From the NCBI GenBank assembly GCA_027450045.1, contig DAIDKM010000011.1, positions 1 to 54,296 of the forward strand: DNA of 54,296 bases, written 5' to 3'. Positions within the stretch are counted from its first letter, which is position 1; each line of letters starts with the position of its first letter. A program made the translations under genes and the position numbers. Shown one piece after another: positions 1 through 7,709 of this stretch. Below the pieces are notes generated by a model, which worked only from the letters and a program-made list of their open reading frames with translations, searched no databases and had not been told where the DNA came from. Source of the DNA: Paludibacter sp. (GTDB lineage: Bacteria; Bacteroidota; Bacteroidia; Bacteroidales; Paludibacteraceae).

Positions 1-453
1 AAAATATCTCGGATATGATCCCTCGAAAATAGAGATAGCCATCGGTAAACAACCATTCAGCTCCTGACTGATTTCCTGCATCATAAGCAGCGAAATTTCT
101 TCATGCGTAATGCCTGATACCAGGCTATTTTCGAGCACATGCGAAAAGGGGGCATGACCAATATCATGAAGCAAAATAGCCGCCAAAGCAGCCTCTTCCT
201 CTTCGGCGGTGATGTTGGCGCCTACCCAGCGCAACTGACGAATGGCTTCACCCATAAGGTACATCGCCCCTAAAGAATGTTGGAAACGGGTATGCTGTGT
301 CCCGGGATACACAAAAGAGGACAGTCCCAACTGTTTTATCCTTGTTAATCGCTGCAAATAAGGATGCTGGATAATATCGTACAACGTTTCAGTCGGAATC
401 GTGATAAACCCGAAAACAGGATCATTGATTATTTTACGTTTCTTTGTCTGCAT
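1..453 (-). CDS. HD-domain phosphohydrolase, C-terminus cut by window edge
   Basis: The 151 visible residues begin MQTKKRKIINDP and carry an HD-type metal-binding signature: R56 and H59 in TRFQHS, then the H96-D97 pair in LLHDIGHAPFSH. This matches the YdhJ/dGTPase-like branch of HD phosphohydrolases, which hydrolyse nucleotide phosphates. The exact substrate cannot be told from sequence. The start at 453 is supported by an unusually good Shine-Dalgarno sequence (AAGGAGGT on the minus strand, about 457-464), rare in this window. It lies 26 bases downstream of the pseudouridine synthase stop and is probably the last visible gene of a three-gene leftward operon. The reading frame is open to base 1, so the rest of the protein lies outside the window. 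Confidence 0.85.
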   Translation of the reverse strand, partial: MQTKKRKIINDPVFGFITIPTETLYDIIQHPYLQRLTRIKQLGLSSFVYPGTQHTRFQHSLGAMYLMGEAIRQLRWVGANITAEEEEAALAAILLHDIGHAPFSHVLENSLVSGITHEEISLLMMQEISQELNGCLPMAISIFEGSYPRYF

Positions 454-479
454 AATCACCTCCTTTTATCGATTGTATG

Positions 480-1538
480 TCAGTCGCGTGAAGAAATATA
501 AGCTCGCCAGCGTTGCAGCAACGACAGCATGTCTTCCGGCAATTCGCTGTCAAAATAGAGCATCTCTCCACTTCGCGGGTGAACAAAACCCAATGTTTTG
601 GCGTGTAATGCCTGACGGGGACAGGTTTCAAAGCAATGAAGCACAAATTGTTTGTATTTTGCAAAAGTGGTGCCTCTCAGAATTTCATGTCCGCCATACC
701 GTTCGTCATTAAACAGCGGATGTCCTATATATTTCATGTGAGCGCGAATCTGATGCGTTCGTCCGGTTTCGAGACGGCATTCCACCAACGTGACATAGCC
801 CAAACGTTCCAAAACACGATAATGCGTAACAGCAGCTTTGCCATGTTCACCGTCAGGAAAAACCGTCATCATTTGCCGATCTTTCAAACTCCGGCCAATG
901 TGTCCCTCGACGGTGCCTTCATTTTGTTCCATGATGCCCCAAACAAGTGCATGATAGAGTCGTTTTGTGGTTTTATGGAAAAATTGCTCGGCAAGTTTTG
1001 TTTTAGCCATTTCGTTTTTTGCAATGACCAATAAACCGGAAGTGTCTTTGTCGATGCGATGCACCAAGCCCAAACGGGGATCGTTGGGATCAAATAATGG
1101 TTCATCTTTGAGATAATAGGCTAACGCGTTCACCAGCGTTCCGTGATAATTTCCATGACCGGGATGAACGACCAATCCTGCGGGCTTGTTCACCACCAAC
1201 AAATCGCTGTCTTCATATACAATGTTTAATGGAATTGGTTCGGGTGTGACAATAACTTCGTGAGGAGGATATGCCATTACAATGGTAATCACTTCACCGG
1301 GTTTTACCCGATAGTTTGCTTTCACCGGAATGTCACTGACTAAAATGGCGCCTGCCGCAGCAGCTTCCTGAATACGATTACGAGACACGTTTTGAATCCG
1401 GTCGAACAGAAATTTGTCGATGCGCAACGGCGTTTGTCCACGGTCAACTACAAACCTGAAATGCTCATAGAGTTGGGGATCAGGACTGTCGCTCCAAGTG
1501 TCGATCTCTTCTTGTTCATCTTCAAACAACGACATCAT
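480..1538 (-). CDS. rluD: RluD/RluA-family 23S rRNA pseudouridine synthase
   Basis: This 352-residue protein has an S4 RNA-binding domain at about residues 30-90 and a pseudouridine synthase catalytic domain at about 105-300. The catalytic aspartate is D163 in the HRIDKDTSGLL motif, and LETGRTHQIRAHM is the second conserved family motif. The family isomerises uridine to pseudouridine in large-subunit rRNA; assignment to RluD positions is inferred from the S4 domain and length. The start is a double ATG (MMSLF), so the true start could be one codon later. It lies 25 bases after the PASTA protein and 26 before the HD gene, so co-transcription is likely. Confidence 0.9.
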   Translation of the reverse strand: MMSLFEDEQEEIDTWSDSPDPQLYEHFRFVVDRGQTPLRIDKFLFDRIQNVSRNRIQEAAAAGAILVSDIPVKANYRVKPGEVITIVMAYPPHEVIVTPEPIPLNIVYEDSDLLVVNKPAGLVVHPGHGNYHGTLVNALAYYLKDEPLFDPNDPRLGLVHRIDKDTSGLLVIAKNEMAKTKLAEQFFHKTTKRLYHALVWGIMEQNEGTVEGHIGRSLKDRQMMTVFPDGEHGKAAVTHYRVLERLGYVTLVECRLETGRTHQIRAHMKYIGHPLFNDERYGGHEILRGTTFAKYKQFVLHCFETCPRQALHAKTLGFVHPRSGEMLYFDSELPEDMLSLLQRWRAYISSRD

Positions 1539-1563
1539 AGCGTGAATGTAACACTTCGTGTCA

Positions 1564-2442
1564 TTAAAAGAACTTTTCGATATCTTTCTTCTTCTTAGGT
1601 TTCACTGCTTTTTTTGTATTCGAAGCAGATGAATCGGAAGGATTTACTTTGTTGTTATCTCTTGTCAACCAGATGGTGACCGCTTTTCCGGCTTGTATTG
1701 AATCTCCGGCTAAAGGCTCTTGCTGATATACCATAAAACTTGCCTTATCCTGATCGGTCGCAGGCTGTTCATCAAATTTGATAGCCCCTAAAGTCAGCAT
1801 ATCGTTATTCACCGCGGAAGTTGCTTCCTCAAGACTCATCGCATGCAAATCGGGCATCACTTGCAGACCATCCGAAGGTAATGCCTTTCTTCCAACCACC
1901 AATGTCACATTACTTCCGGCAGGAATTTTCTGCCCCGGAGCTAAAATATTTCCCATGTATTTAATATCCTTCACCAAATTGCTGAATTCAGAAGGGACAT
2001 ACTCCACGTTAACTACATGCATACCCATGTTTTCGAGTAACGCCTGAGCCGGACGCAACGACATGTCGCGTACATCGGGGATAGCAGTCCCGGGCGGCCT
2101 TCTTGAGTTGATCGTCAAATAAACATCGCGATAACTTTTAATGAATGACCCAGGCGACGGTTGTTGCTGAACAATCACTCCCGGTTGCATATTGGGTTGA
2201 AATACCGAGTCAATGACCTGATACTGCATCTCATTATTTGATAATAGTTTCGAGGCATCGTTCAATTGCAATCCAACCAAATTAGGCACCTCTAATGCTT
2301 GTCCGTGATGAGTGTAAATATTCAACGAGAAAAGCACTAAAATAAAGAGAAGCACCATAATAGCAAACGCAAGCACAAGATTTTTAATCAATAAACTATG
2401 CGTAAAGAAATGCAAGAATCGAGAAAATTCCTTCTTATCCAT
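1564..2442 (-). CDS. Membrane-anchored PASTA-domain protein
   Basis: This 292-residue protein has a short cytoplasmic N-terminus, one membrane segment at about residues 19-42, and three PASTA repeats beginning near residues 50 (VPNLVGLQL), 118 (IPDVRDMSL) and 192 (MPDLHAMSL). The lysine-rich tail ends KKKKDIEKFF. PASTA domains bind peptidoglycan fragments or beta-lactam-like ligands and usually sit on serine/threonine kinases or penicillin-binding proteins. Here there is no kinase or transpeptidase domain, so this is a stand-alone PASTA protein of the type often found beside rluD in Bacteroidota. A TACTTTTG -7 element lies 34 bases upstream. Its cellular role is unknown. Confidence 0.85.
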   Translation of the reverse strand: MDKKEFSRFLHFFTHSLLIKNLVLAFAIMVLLFILVLFSLNIYTHHGQALEVPNLVGLQLNDASKLLSNNEMQYQVIDSVFQPNMQPGVIVQQQPSPGSFIKSYRDVYLTINSRRPPGTAIPDVRDMSLRPAQALLENMGMHVVNVEYVPSEFSNLVKDIKYMGNILAPGQKIPAGSNVTLVVGRKALPSDGLQVMPDLHAMSLEEATSAVNNDMLTLGAIKFDEQPATDQDKASFMVYQQEPLAGDSIQAGKAVTIWLTRDNNKVNPSDSSASNTKKAVKPKKKKDIEKFF

Positions 2443-2475
2443 ATTATTACGACAATGAGTGATGAATTAAGAGTA

Positions 2476-2483
2476 CAAAAGTA
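2476..2483 (-). promoter_or_regulatory. -7 element (TACTTTTG) for the PASTA-rluD-HD operon
   Basis: On the minus strand TACTTTTG fits the Bacteroidota consensus TAnnTTTG, and lies 34 bases before the PASTA start codon. No clear TTG is present at the usual -33 distance. Confidence 0.6.
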
Positions 2484-2898
2484 GCATTTTTTTGTGGAGT
2501 TATAGACTTCATCACCGAATTCTTCCATTCATATAGATCACCACGTGCACACTGCTACCTTCTATTATTCCACGAATGGATGCAAAATGGGTCTCCAGTA
2601 GCCTTGCCGTACAGGCGGACATAAACACAATAAAACACAACAAAGATAGAATTAATGAAATTATTAATGGAGACAAACGAGTGAAAATTGAAGAAATAGC
2701 GTTACCTTTGCCAGTCACAACAGGTAGGAAAATTAGGGGAACCTTGAAAAATAAGCTGTTTCATATCCTCAGCTTTTTACACCAACAAGAAAAAAGTCGA
2801 TTTTTCATTGTGCTTGTAGCATACCTGAGTGATGCAACATAAAGGGTGTGTACAGCATCTTTAGACGAAAGCGTGTGATTTATGTTGCAAAAACAGCG
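2484..2898. other. Divergent intergenic region without a convincing gene
   Basis: This gap separates the leftward rluD cluster from the rightward lpx cluster. A plus-strand TACCTTTG (2703-2710) is followed about 43 bases later by a hairpin, AAGCTG (2753-2758) pairing with CAGCTT (2770-2775), and a five-T run. That could be a short non-coding transcript, but no TTG sits at the right distance and the stem is only 6 bp. A minus-strand frame of 68 codons (2512-2718) begins with GTG and has no recognisable domain. Neither is supported enough to call. Confidence 0.4.
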
Positions 2899-2929
2899 TT
2901 TGTCACACAAGACATTTATTATACCTTTG
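2899..2929 (+). promoter_or_regulatory. Promoter of the lpxD-lpxC/fabZ-lpxA operon
   Basis: TTTG at 2899-2902 and TACCTTTG at 2922-2929 are separated by 19 bases, matching the Bacteroidota -33/-7 promoter. The lpxD start is only 15 bases past the -7 box, so the mRNA leader would be very short. Confidence 0.8.
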
Positions 2930-2944
2930 CAAAAATTTTGACGA

Positions 2945-3985
2945 ATGGAATTTTCTGCTCAACAAATTGCTGATTTCTTACAAGGAGAAGTGGTAGGCAA
3001 CCCTGACATCAAGGTTAGCAATCTATCCAAGATTGATGAAAGCAAGGCGGGTACGCTCACTTTTTTATCGAATCCGAAATACACCCATTTCGTCTATGAC
3101 ACAAAAGCAAGCATTATCTTAGTCAACAAAGACTTTTTACCTGAACAACCTATTTCAACGACCCTTATTAAAGTTGATGACGCCTATCAAGCGTTGGCGA
3201 AATTGCTCCATTTGGTAAACAGCTCAAAAAAACAGCAAAGCGGTATTGATTCACTGGCATTCATTTCCAACTCGGCACATATTGGTGAAAATCCCTATAT
3301 CGGTGCCTTTTCTTTTATTGGAGAAGAGGTGAAAGTAGGCGATAATGCCCAAATTTATCCACAAACTTACATTGGCAATAATGTCACGATAGGAGATGAT
3401 GTGACCATCTACCCGGGAGCGAAAATTTATGCTGATTGTATCATTGGGAATCGGTGCGTGATCCATTCGGGCGCTGTTATAGGCGCTGATGGATTTGGAT
3501 TTGCTCCCAACGATGACGGCGGGTACAACAAAATAGCCCAAATTGGGAACGTCGTTTTGGAAGATGACGTAGAAGTGGGAGCCAACACCACCATCGACAG
3601 AGCAACGATGGGATCCACCTATATTCGTAAAGGGGTAAAACTGGATAATCTGATTCAGATTGCACACAACGTCGAGATTGGGAGCAACAGCGTATTAGCA
3701 GCTCAATCAGGCATTGCGGGATCTGCCAAAATCGGAGAAAACTGTATGCTTGGAGGCCAAGTAGGTATCTCCGGCCATATAGCCATAGGGAATAATGTAA
3801 AATTAGCGGCTCAATCAGGCGTCATTAGCAATATCCCATACGATGCCACTTATATGGGAGCGCCTGCTATGCCATACGTTCAATATACCAAAGCGTATGT
3901 AATTTTTCGCAAACTTCCGGAGTTAGCCAAAAGCGTTGATGCTTTGAAAAAAGAAATTGAAGAATTGCGTAAAAACATTCACTAA
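2945..3985 (+). CDS. lpxD: UDP-3-O-acylglucosamine N-acyltransferase LpxD
   Basis: LpxD adds the second acyl chain to UDP-3-O-acyl-glucosamine in the cytoplasm, an early step in lipid A synthesis. The 346-residue protein has the uridine-binding N-terminal domain (about residues 20-95), then a left-handed beta-helix of hexapeptide repeats (about 105-320) and a C-terminal helix ending in [18 protein letters not shown]. The catalytic histidine is H241 in [11 protein letters not shown]. The length is typical for the family. It is the first gene of a tight operon, 22 bases before the likely lpxC start, and is preceded by a strong promoter. Confidence 0.95.
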   Translation: MEFSAQQIADFLQGEVVGNPDIKVSNLSKIDESKAGTLTFLSNPKYTHFVYDTKASIILVNKDFLPEQPISTTLIKVDDAYQALAKLLHLVNSSKKQQSGIDSLAFISNSAHIGENPYIGAFSFIGEEVKVGDNAQIYPQTYIGNNVTIGDDVTIYPGAKIYADCIIGNRCVIHSGAVIGADGFGFAPNDDGGYNKIAQIGNVVLEDDVEVGANTTIDRATMGSTYIRKGVKLDNLIQIAHNVEIGSNSVLAAQSGIAGSAKIGENCMLGGQVGISGHIAIGNNVKLAAQSGVISNIPYDATYMGAPAMPYVQYTKAYVIFRKLPELAKSVDALKKEIEELRKNIH

Positions 3986-4007
3986 CTTAGGAAAATCATC
4001 CAATCAC

Positions 4008-5387
4008 ATGCCAAAACAAAAAACGTTACAACATGCATTTACCCTGAAAGGGAAAGGATTACACACAGGGATAGACATTGAGTTGAATTTTCAACCCGCA
4101 CCCGAAAATCACGGATTCATCATCAAACGAATTGATTTAGAAGGGCAACCCACCATTCCAGCCTTAGCGGAATATGTCACACAAACCACCCGCGGAACGG
4201 TTTTATCGCACAACAACGTACAGGTAAGTACCATCGAACACGCTATGGCTGCTCTGTTTGCTTCCGAAATTGACAACTGTTTGATGGAAGTAAATGCACC
4301 GGAATTTCCGATTTTAGATGGCAGTGCAAAACCATTTATAGATGAGATTCAACAAGTGGGGATTGTTGAGCAGAATGCTGAAAAAGAATATTACGTCGTA
4401 AAGAAAAAAATTGAGTATACCGATCCAAACTCTCATTCGTCCATTGTTATTCTTCCTGACGATCACTTCAGTATCCAAACGCTTATAGGGTTTAAATCTT
4501 CCATTTTATACAATCAATTTGCTGTTTTGGAAGATCTGAATCAGTTTGCCACCGAAATTGCTTCATGCCGCACTTTTGTGTTTGTTCGTGAATTGGAACA
4601 ACTGCTCAAGATGGATCTCATCAAAGGGGGTGATTTGGAAAACGCGTTGGTGATCTACGACGAAATCATTGATCAGAAGGAATTGGATCGAATTGCCGAT
4701 TTGCTGCATCATCCGCATAAAAAGGTAGATGAACTGGGTTATCTATCCGAGCTGCAATTTGAAAATGAACCGGCAAGGCACAAATTGTTGGATGTTTTAG
4801 GTGATTTGGCGCTCATAGGGAAACCCATCAAAGGAAGAGTTATTGCCACGCGACCAGGTCATAAAATCAATACGACAGTTTCCAAGATCATCCGAAAAGA
4901 GATTAAACGACAAGAAGTTCCACTTCCAGATTATGATCCCAACAAAGAGCCATTCTTAGATACAAATCAAATTAAGAAGATGCTCCCGCATCGCTGGCCT
5001 TTTTTAATGGTGGACAAAATATTAAACATCAGCGACACCGTCATCACCGGATTGAAAAATGTTACCGTGAATGAGACGTTTTTTAATGGGCATTTTCCAA
5101 ACGAACCTGTTATGCCAGGCGTGCTTTTGGTTGAAGCCATGGCTCAAACAGGTGGGCTGCTCATTCTTCATCAAGTGGCGGAACCTGAGCACTATTCCAC
5201 CTATTTTATGAAAATTGATGCGGTAAAATTCCGGCAAAAAGTAGTCCCGGGTGATACCGTCATTTTCCGTTTGGAGTTGCTATCCCCAATTCGACGCGGC
5301 TGTGCCACCATGAAAGGCTATGCTTTTGTAGGCGACAAAATAGTGGCAGAAGCTGAATTCATGGCTCAGATTGCTAAAAACAAATAA
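4008..5387 (+). CDS. lpxC/fabZ: LpxC deacetylase fused to FabZ dehydratase
   Basis: This 459-residue protein joins two enzymes. Residues 1 to about 305 are LpxC, the zinc deacetylase that commits UDP-3-O-acyl-GlcNAc to lipid A; zinc-binding H78 is in STIEHAMAAL and further zinc ligands are in ARHKLLDVLGDLAL. Residues from about 315 are FabZ, the 3-hydroxyacyl-ACP dehydratase, with the catalytic histidine in LPHRWPFLMVD and the catalytic glutamate in LLVEAMAQTGG. The fusion is characteristic of Bacteroidota and puts both users of 3-hydroxyacyl-ACP on one chain. The start at 4008 (MPKQKTLQHAF) is chosen over an in-frame ATG at 3957, which lies inside lpxD. An AGGAAAA tract lies upstream. Confidence 0.95.
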   Translation: MPKQKTLQHAFTLKGKGLHTGIDIELNFQPAPENHGFIIKRIDLEGQPTIPALAEYVTQTTRGTVLSHNNVQVSTIEHAMAALFASEIDNCLMEVNAPEFPILDGSAKPFIDEIQQVGIVEQNAEKEYYVVKKKIEYTDPNSHSSIVILPDDHFSIQTLIGFKSSILYNQFAVLEDLNQFATEIASCRTFVFVRELEQLLKMDLIKGGDLENALVIYDEIIDQKELDRIADLLHHPHKKVDELGYLSELQFENEPARHKLLDVLGDLALIGKPIKGRVIATRPGHKINTTVSKIIRKEIKRQEVPLPDYDPNKEPFLDTNQIKKMLPHRWPFLMVDKILNISDTVITGLKNVTVNETFFNGHFPNEPVMPGVLLVEAMAQTGGLLILHQVAEPEHYSTYFMKIDAVKFRQKVVPGDTVIFRLELLSPIRRGCATMKGYAFVGDKIVAEAEFMAQIAKNK

Positions 5388-5407
5388 TTAAAAGCGAATC
5401 CCTTTTT

Positions 5408-6187
5408 ATGAAACAACCGTTAGCATACATTCATCCGGAAGCGAAAATTGCTTCTAACGTAGTCATTGAACCATTTGTGACGATTGACAAAAACGTTGTT
5501 ATCCTTGAAGGATCCCATATTGGCTCCAACGTGACCATCATGGAAGGTGCGCGAATCGGCAAAAATTGCAAAATTTTCCCAGGTTCCGTTATTAGCGCTA
5601 TTCCACAAGATCTGAAATTTCAAGGGGAAGACACCACCGCTATCATTGGCGACAACACAACCATCCGTGAATGTGTCACCATCAACCGCGGGACAGCTTC
5701 CAAAGGACATACCATCATCGGGAAAAACTGTCTGATTATGGCCTATTGTCATGTGGCTCACGATTGTACGCTTGGCGACAATGTGATTATGTCGAATGCC
5801 ACGCAATTGGCAGGCGAAGTCACTATCGGCGATTGGGCAATTATTGGAGGCGGATCCCTGATTCATCAATTTACGCACATCGGCGCTCACGTGATGATTC
5901 AAGGAGGTTCAAAAGTCAATAAAGATATTCCTCCATTTGTAAAAGCAGCTCGCGAACCCATATCCTATTGCGGAATCAACTCTGTAGGGCTACGCCGAAG
6001 AGGCTACTCCAATGAGCAAATTCGTGACATACAAGAAATTTATCGTTTTCTCTATCTCTCAGGGTTAAACAATAGCACGGCCATTGAGCATATTGAAGCG
6101 GAACTGCCTGCAACCAAAGAACGAGATGAAGTAATCTTATTCGTCCGCAATTCGCCACGCGGCATCATGAAAGGATATTTCGACTGA
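5408..6187 (+). CDS. lpxA: UDP-N-acetylglucosamine O-acyltransferase LpxA
   Basis: LpxA carries out the first step of lipid A synthesis, transferring a 3-hydroxyacyl chain from acyl carrier protein to UDP-GlcNAc. The 259-residue protein is a run of hexapeptide repeats (left-handed beta-helix, about residues 1-185) with a helical C-terminal domain. The catalytic histidine is H118 in CHVAHDC, and GGSLIHQFTHIGAHVMIQGG is the conserved acceptor-side region. It starts 20 bases after lpxC/fabZ and ends the operon before a strong terminator. Confidence 0.95.
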   Translation: MKQPLAYIHPEAKIASNVVIEPFVTIDKNVVILEGSHIGSNVTIMEGARIGKNCKIFPGSVISAIPQDLKFQGEDTTAIIGDNTTIRECVTINRGTASKGHTIIGKNCLIMAYCHVAHDCTLGDNVIMSNATQLAGEVTIGDWAIIGGGSLIHQFTHIGAHVMIQGGSKVNKDIPPFVKAAREPISYCGINSVGLRRRGYSNEQIRDIQEIYRFLYLSGLNNSTAIEHIEAELPATKERDEVILFVRNSPRGIMKGYFD

Positions 6188-6219
6188 TCAACAAATAGAT
6201 ATAGCATCAATACAAACTA

Positions 6220-6260
6220 AAAAAGAGGGTTTTCTTATCACAAAGAAAACTCTCTTTTTG
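6220..6260. terminator. Bidirectional terminator between lpxA and the peroxiredoxin gene
   Basis: A 17-bp stem (6220-6236 with 6243-6259, one G-U pair) and a 6-base loop are flanked by A-run and T-run on opposite sides, so it can stop transcription from both convergent genes. Confidence 0.9.
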
Positions 6261-6279
6261 TATAGACTAATTGTCTAAT

Positions 6280-6912
6280 TTAATGTTTACTCAAATAGTC
6301 AGCTACCCCCTCGGTGGTCGCTTTCATTGCATCTTTCTCTTTGCTCCAGTTTGCCGGACAAACTTCGCCATATTCTTCAAAATGTTGTAAAGCATCTACC
6401 ATCCGTAATGCTTCATCCACGCTGCGGCCTAAGGGCAGATCGTTGATCACGCAGTGACGAATAACCCCTTTCTTGTCAATCAAAAATAATCCGCGATAAG
6501 CGACGGGAGCTCCAATTGAAAAAGCATTTCCTTCGTCGTCATAATCAATTTCAGAAGCTAACACACCGAAATTTTCAGAAATGGTTTTCGAAAAATCAGC
6601 CACAATCGGATAGGTAACCCCTTTGATTCCACCGTGATTTTTGTCCAACGACAACCACGCCAAATGTGAATACTCTGAATCGACAGAACAACCCACCACC
6701 GCTACACCGCGTTGCTCGAAAGCAGCCAATTGTTCCTGAAATGCGTGTAATTCCGTTGGACAAACAAAAGTAAAGTCCATCGGATAAAAGAAGAAGACCA
6801 CGTATTTATTTCCTACAAACTGTTCGAGCGAAAAGTCGTTTACAATTTCTTTCCCGTTTACAACTGCCGGAGCCTTGAATAAGGGCGCCTGTTTTCCAAT
6901 TAATGATCTCAT
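6280..6912 (-). CDS. Typical 2-Cys peroxiredoxin (AhpC/Prx1 type)
   Basis: This 210-residue thiol peroxidase reduces hydrogen peroxide and organic peroxides. The peroxidatic cysteine is C51 in FTFVCPTEL and the resolving cysteine is C185 in GEVCPANW, the spacing of typical 2-Cys enzymes. The start is set at 6912 (MRSLIGKQAP). An upstream in-frame ATG at 6975 would place the promoter inside the coding region, and its 21 extra residues have no counterpart in the family. It is a single gene, convergent with lpxA. No alkyl hydroperoxide reductase AhpF gene is adjacent; thioredoxin reductase at 41.1 kb may supply electrons, which is inference. Confidence 0.92.
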   Translation of the reverse strand: MRSLIGKQAPLFKAPAVVNGKEIVNDFSLEQFVGNKYVVFFFYPMDFTFVCPTELHAFQEQLAAFEQRGVAVVGCSVDSEYSHLAWLSLDKNHGGIKGVTYPIVADFSKTISENFGVLASEIDYDDEGNAFSIGAPVAYRGLFLIDKKGVIRHCVINDLPLGRSVDEALRMVDALQHFEEYGEVCPANWSKEKDAMKATTEGVADYLSKH

Positions 6913-6951
6913 ATACTCTGAAAGATTTAAATGTTTATTAAATATTCTGAG

Positions 6952-6982
6952 TAAAGATACGCATTTTGGAAGCAAAATACAA
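6952..6982 (-). promoter_or_regulatory. Promoter of the peroxiredoxin gene
   Basis: On the minus strand TTG (6980-6982), a 20-base spacer and TATCTTTA (6952-6959) form a near-consensus Bacteroidota promoter 40 bases before the chosen start. Confidence 0.65.
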
Positions 6983-7099
6983 TACAGAGATGTTAATATT
7001 CAACAATAAAAAGACATGAACACCAGCAATGCGGCAAATATTTTATTGTTTATCACACCATTAGAATTGATAGTATAACGGGGCACGAATCATCAAATT

Positions 7100-7564
7100 T
7101 CAGAGTAAAAAGGTCGCAATGCCTTCTCCATCAAAATCACAATTTGACCATTGCTCGTCTATCGTGGCGCCGCATTTGCGATAAAGAGACAATGCGTTTT
7201 CATTCCAATTAAGCACTTGCCAGCGAACACGGTGGCATTTTTCGCTTCGTGCCACATCAAAAACTGCTCGCAATAATTGAGTCGCAATGCCTTGTTGCCG
7301 ATAATTCTCCTTTACATACAAATCGTCCAAATAGAGCGATTTACCAACCCAGGTGTAGTATGCAAAAAAATAAAGTGCAATAGCAACCGGTTCATGCTGT
7401 TTAGTTTCCGCTATCAGACATTGAAACAAGGTTTGCTCATCCTTCATCTGGGCAACCGTATTGGTCACTTTTTCTTCAGCCTTTTCAAAAACAGCTAACT
7501 CTTTGATCATCGACAAGATAAAAGGAAAATCTTCGGGAGTGGCTTTGCGAATAACAATACTCAT
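7100..7564 (-). CDS. GNAT acetyltransferase, SSAT (diamine/thialysine) type
   Basis: This 154-residue single-domain N-acetyltransferase carries the acetyl-CoA pyrophosphate loop YRQQGIATQLL and the family C-terminal strand WQVLNWNENALSLYRKCGA. The N-terminus RKATPEDFPFILSMIKELA followed by FEK resembles spermidine/spermine N1-acetyltransferase and thialysine acetyltransferase proteins. Acetylation of a small amine is therefore likely, with the substrate unknown. It is a single gene with a TATCTTTG -7 element 35 bases upstream, insulated from the porin gene behind it by a terminator. Confidence 0.82.
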   Translation of the reverse strand: MSIVIRKATPEDFPFILSMIKELAVFEKAEEKVTNTVAQMKDEQTLFQCLIAETKQHEPVAIALYFFAYYTWVGKSLYLDDLYVKENYRQQGIATQLLRAVFDVARSEKCHRVRWQVLNWNENALSLYRKCGATIDEQWSNCDFDGEGIATFLL

Positions 7565-7598
7565 GAATTTATAAACATGGAATTAAACAATAAAAATG

Positions 7599-7606
7599 CA
7601 AAGATA
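7599..7606 (-). promoter_or_regulatory. -7 element (TATCTTTG) for the GNAT gene
   Basis: TATCTTTG on the minus strand, 35 bases before the ATG; no good TTG at -33. Confidence 0.55.
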
Positions 7607-7619
7607 ATGGTTTTAGAGA

Positions 7620-7656
7620 CAGAAAAAGGAGGCTCCTGAAACAAGTAGCCTCCTTT
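7620..7656 (-). terminator. Terminator of the FadL-type porin gene
   Basis: On the minus strand a perfect 10-bp stem (AAAGGAGGCT with AGCCTCCTTT, 7625-7634 and 7647-7656), a 12-base loop and a following T-run stop transcription before the GNAT gene. Confidence 0.85.
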
Positions 7657-7709
7657 ACTATTTCCCCTTTATTCATTCTCATTCATCATTCACTCACAGG
7701 GAAATGCGA

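Noticed and set aside
2512-2718. A 68-codon minus-strand frame with a hydrophobic stretch and MSAC motif.
   Set aside because: It starts with GTG, has no ribosome-binding site or homologous look, and lies in a gap with no promoter at the right distance.
4008-5387. The lpxC-fabZ fusion as an unusual discovery.
   Set aside because: The fusion is characteristic of Bacteroidota and well described.
6913-6975. An N-terminal extension of the peroxiredoxin.
   Set aside because: It would include the promoter and 21 residues not seen in the family.
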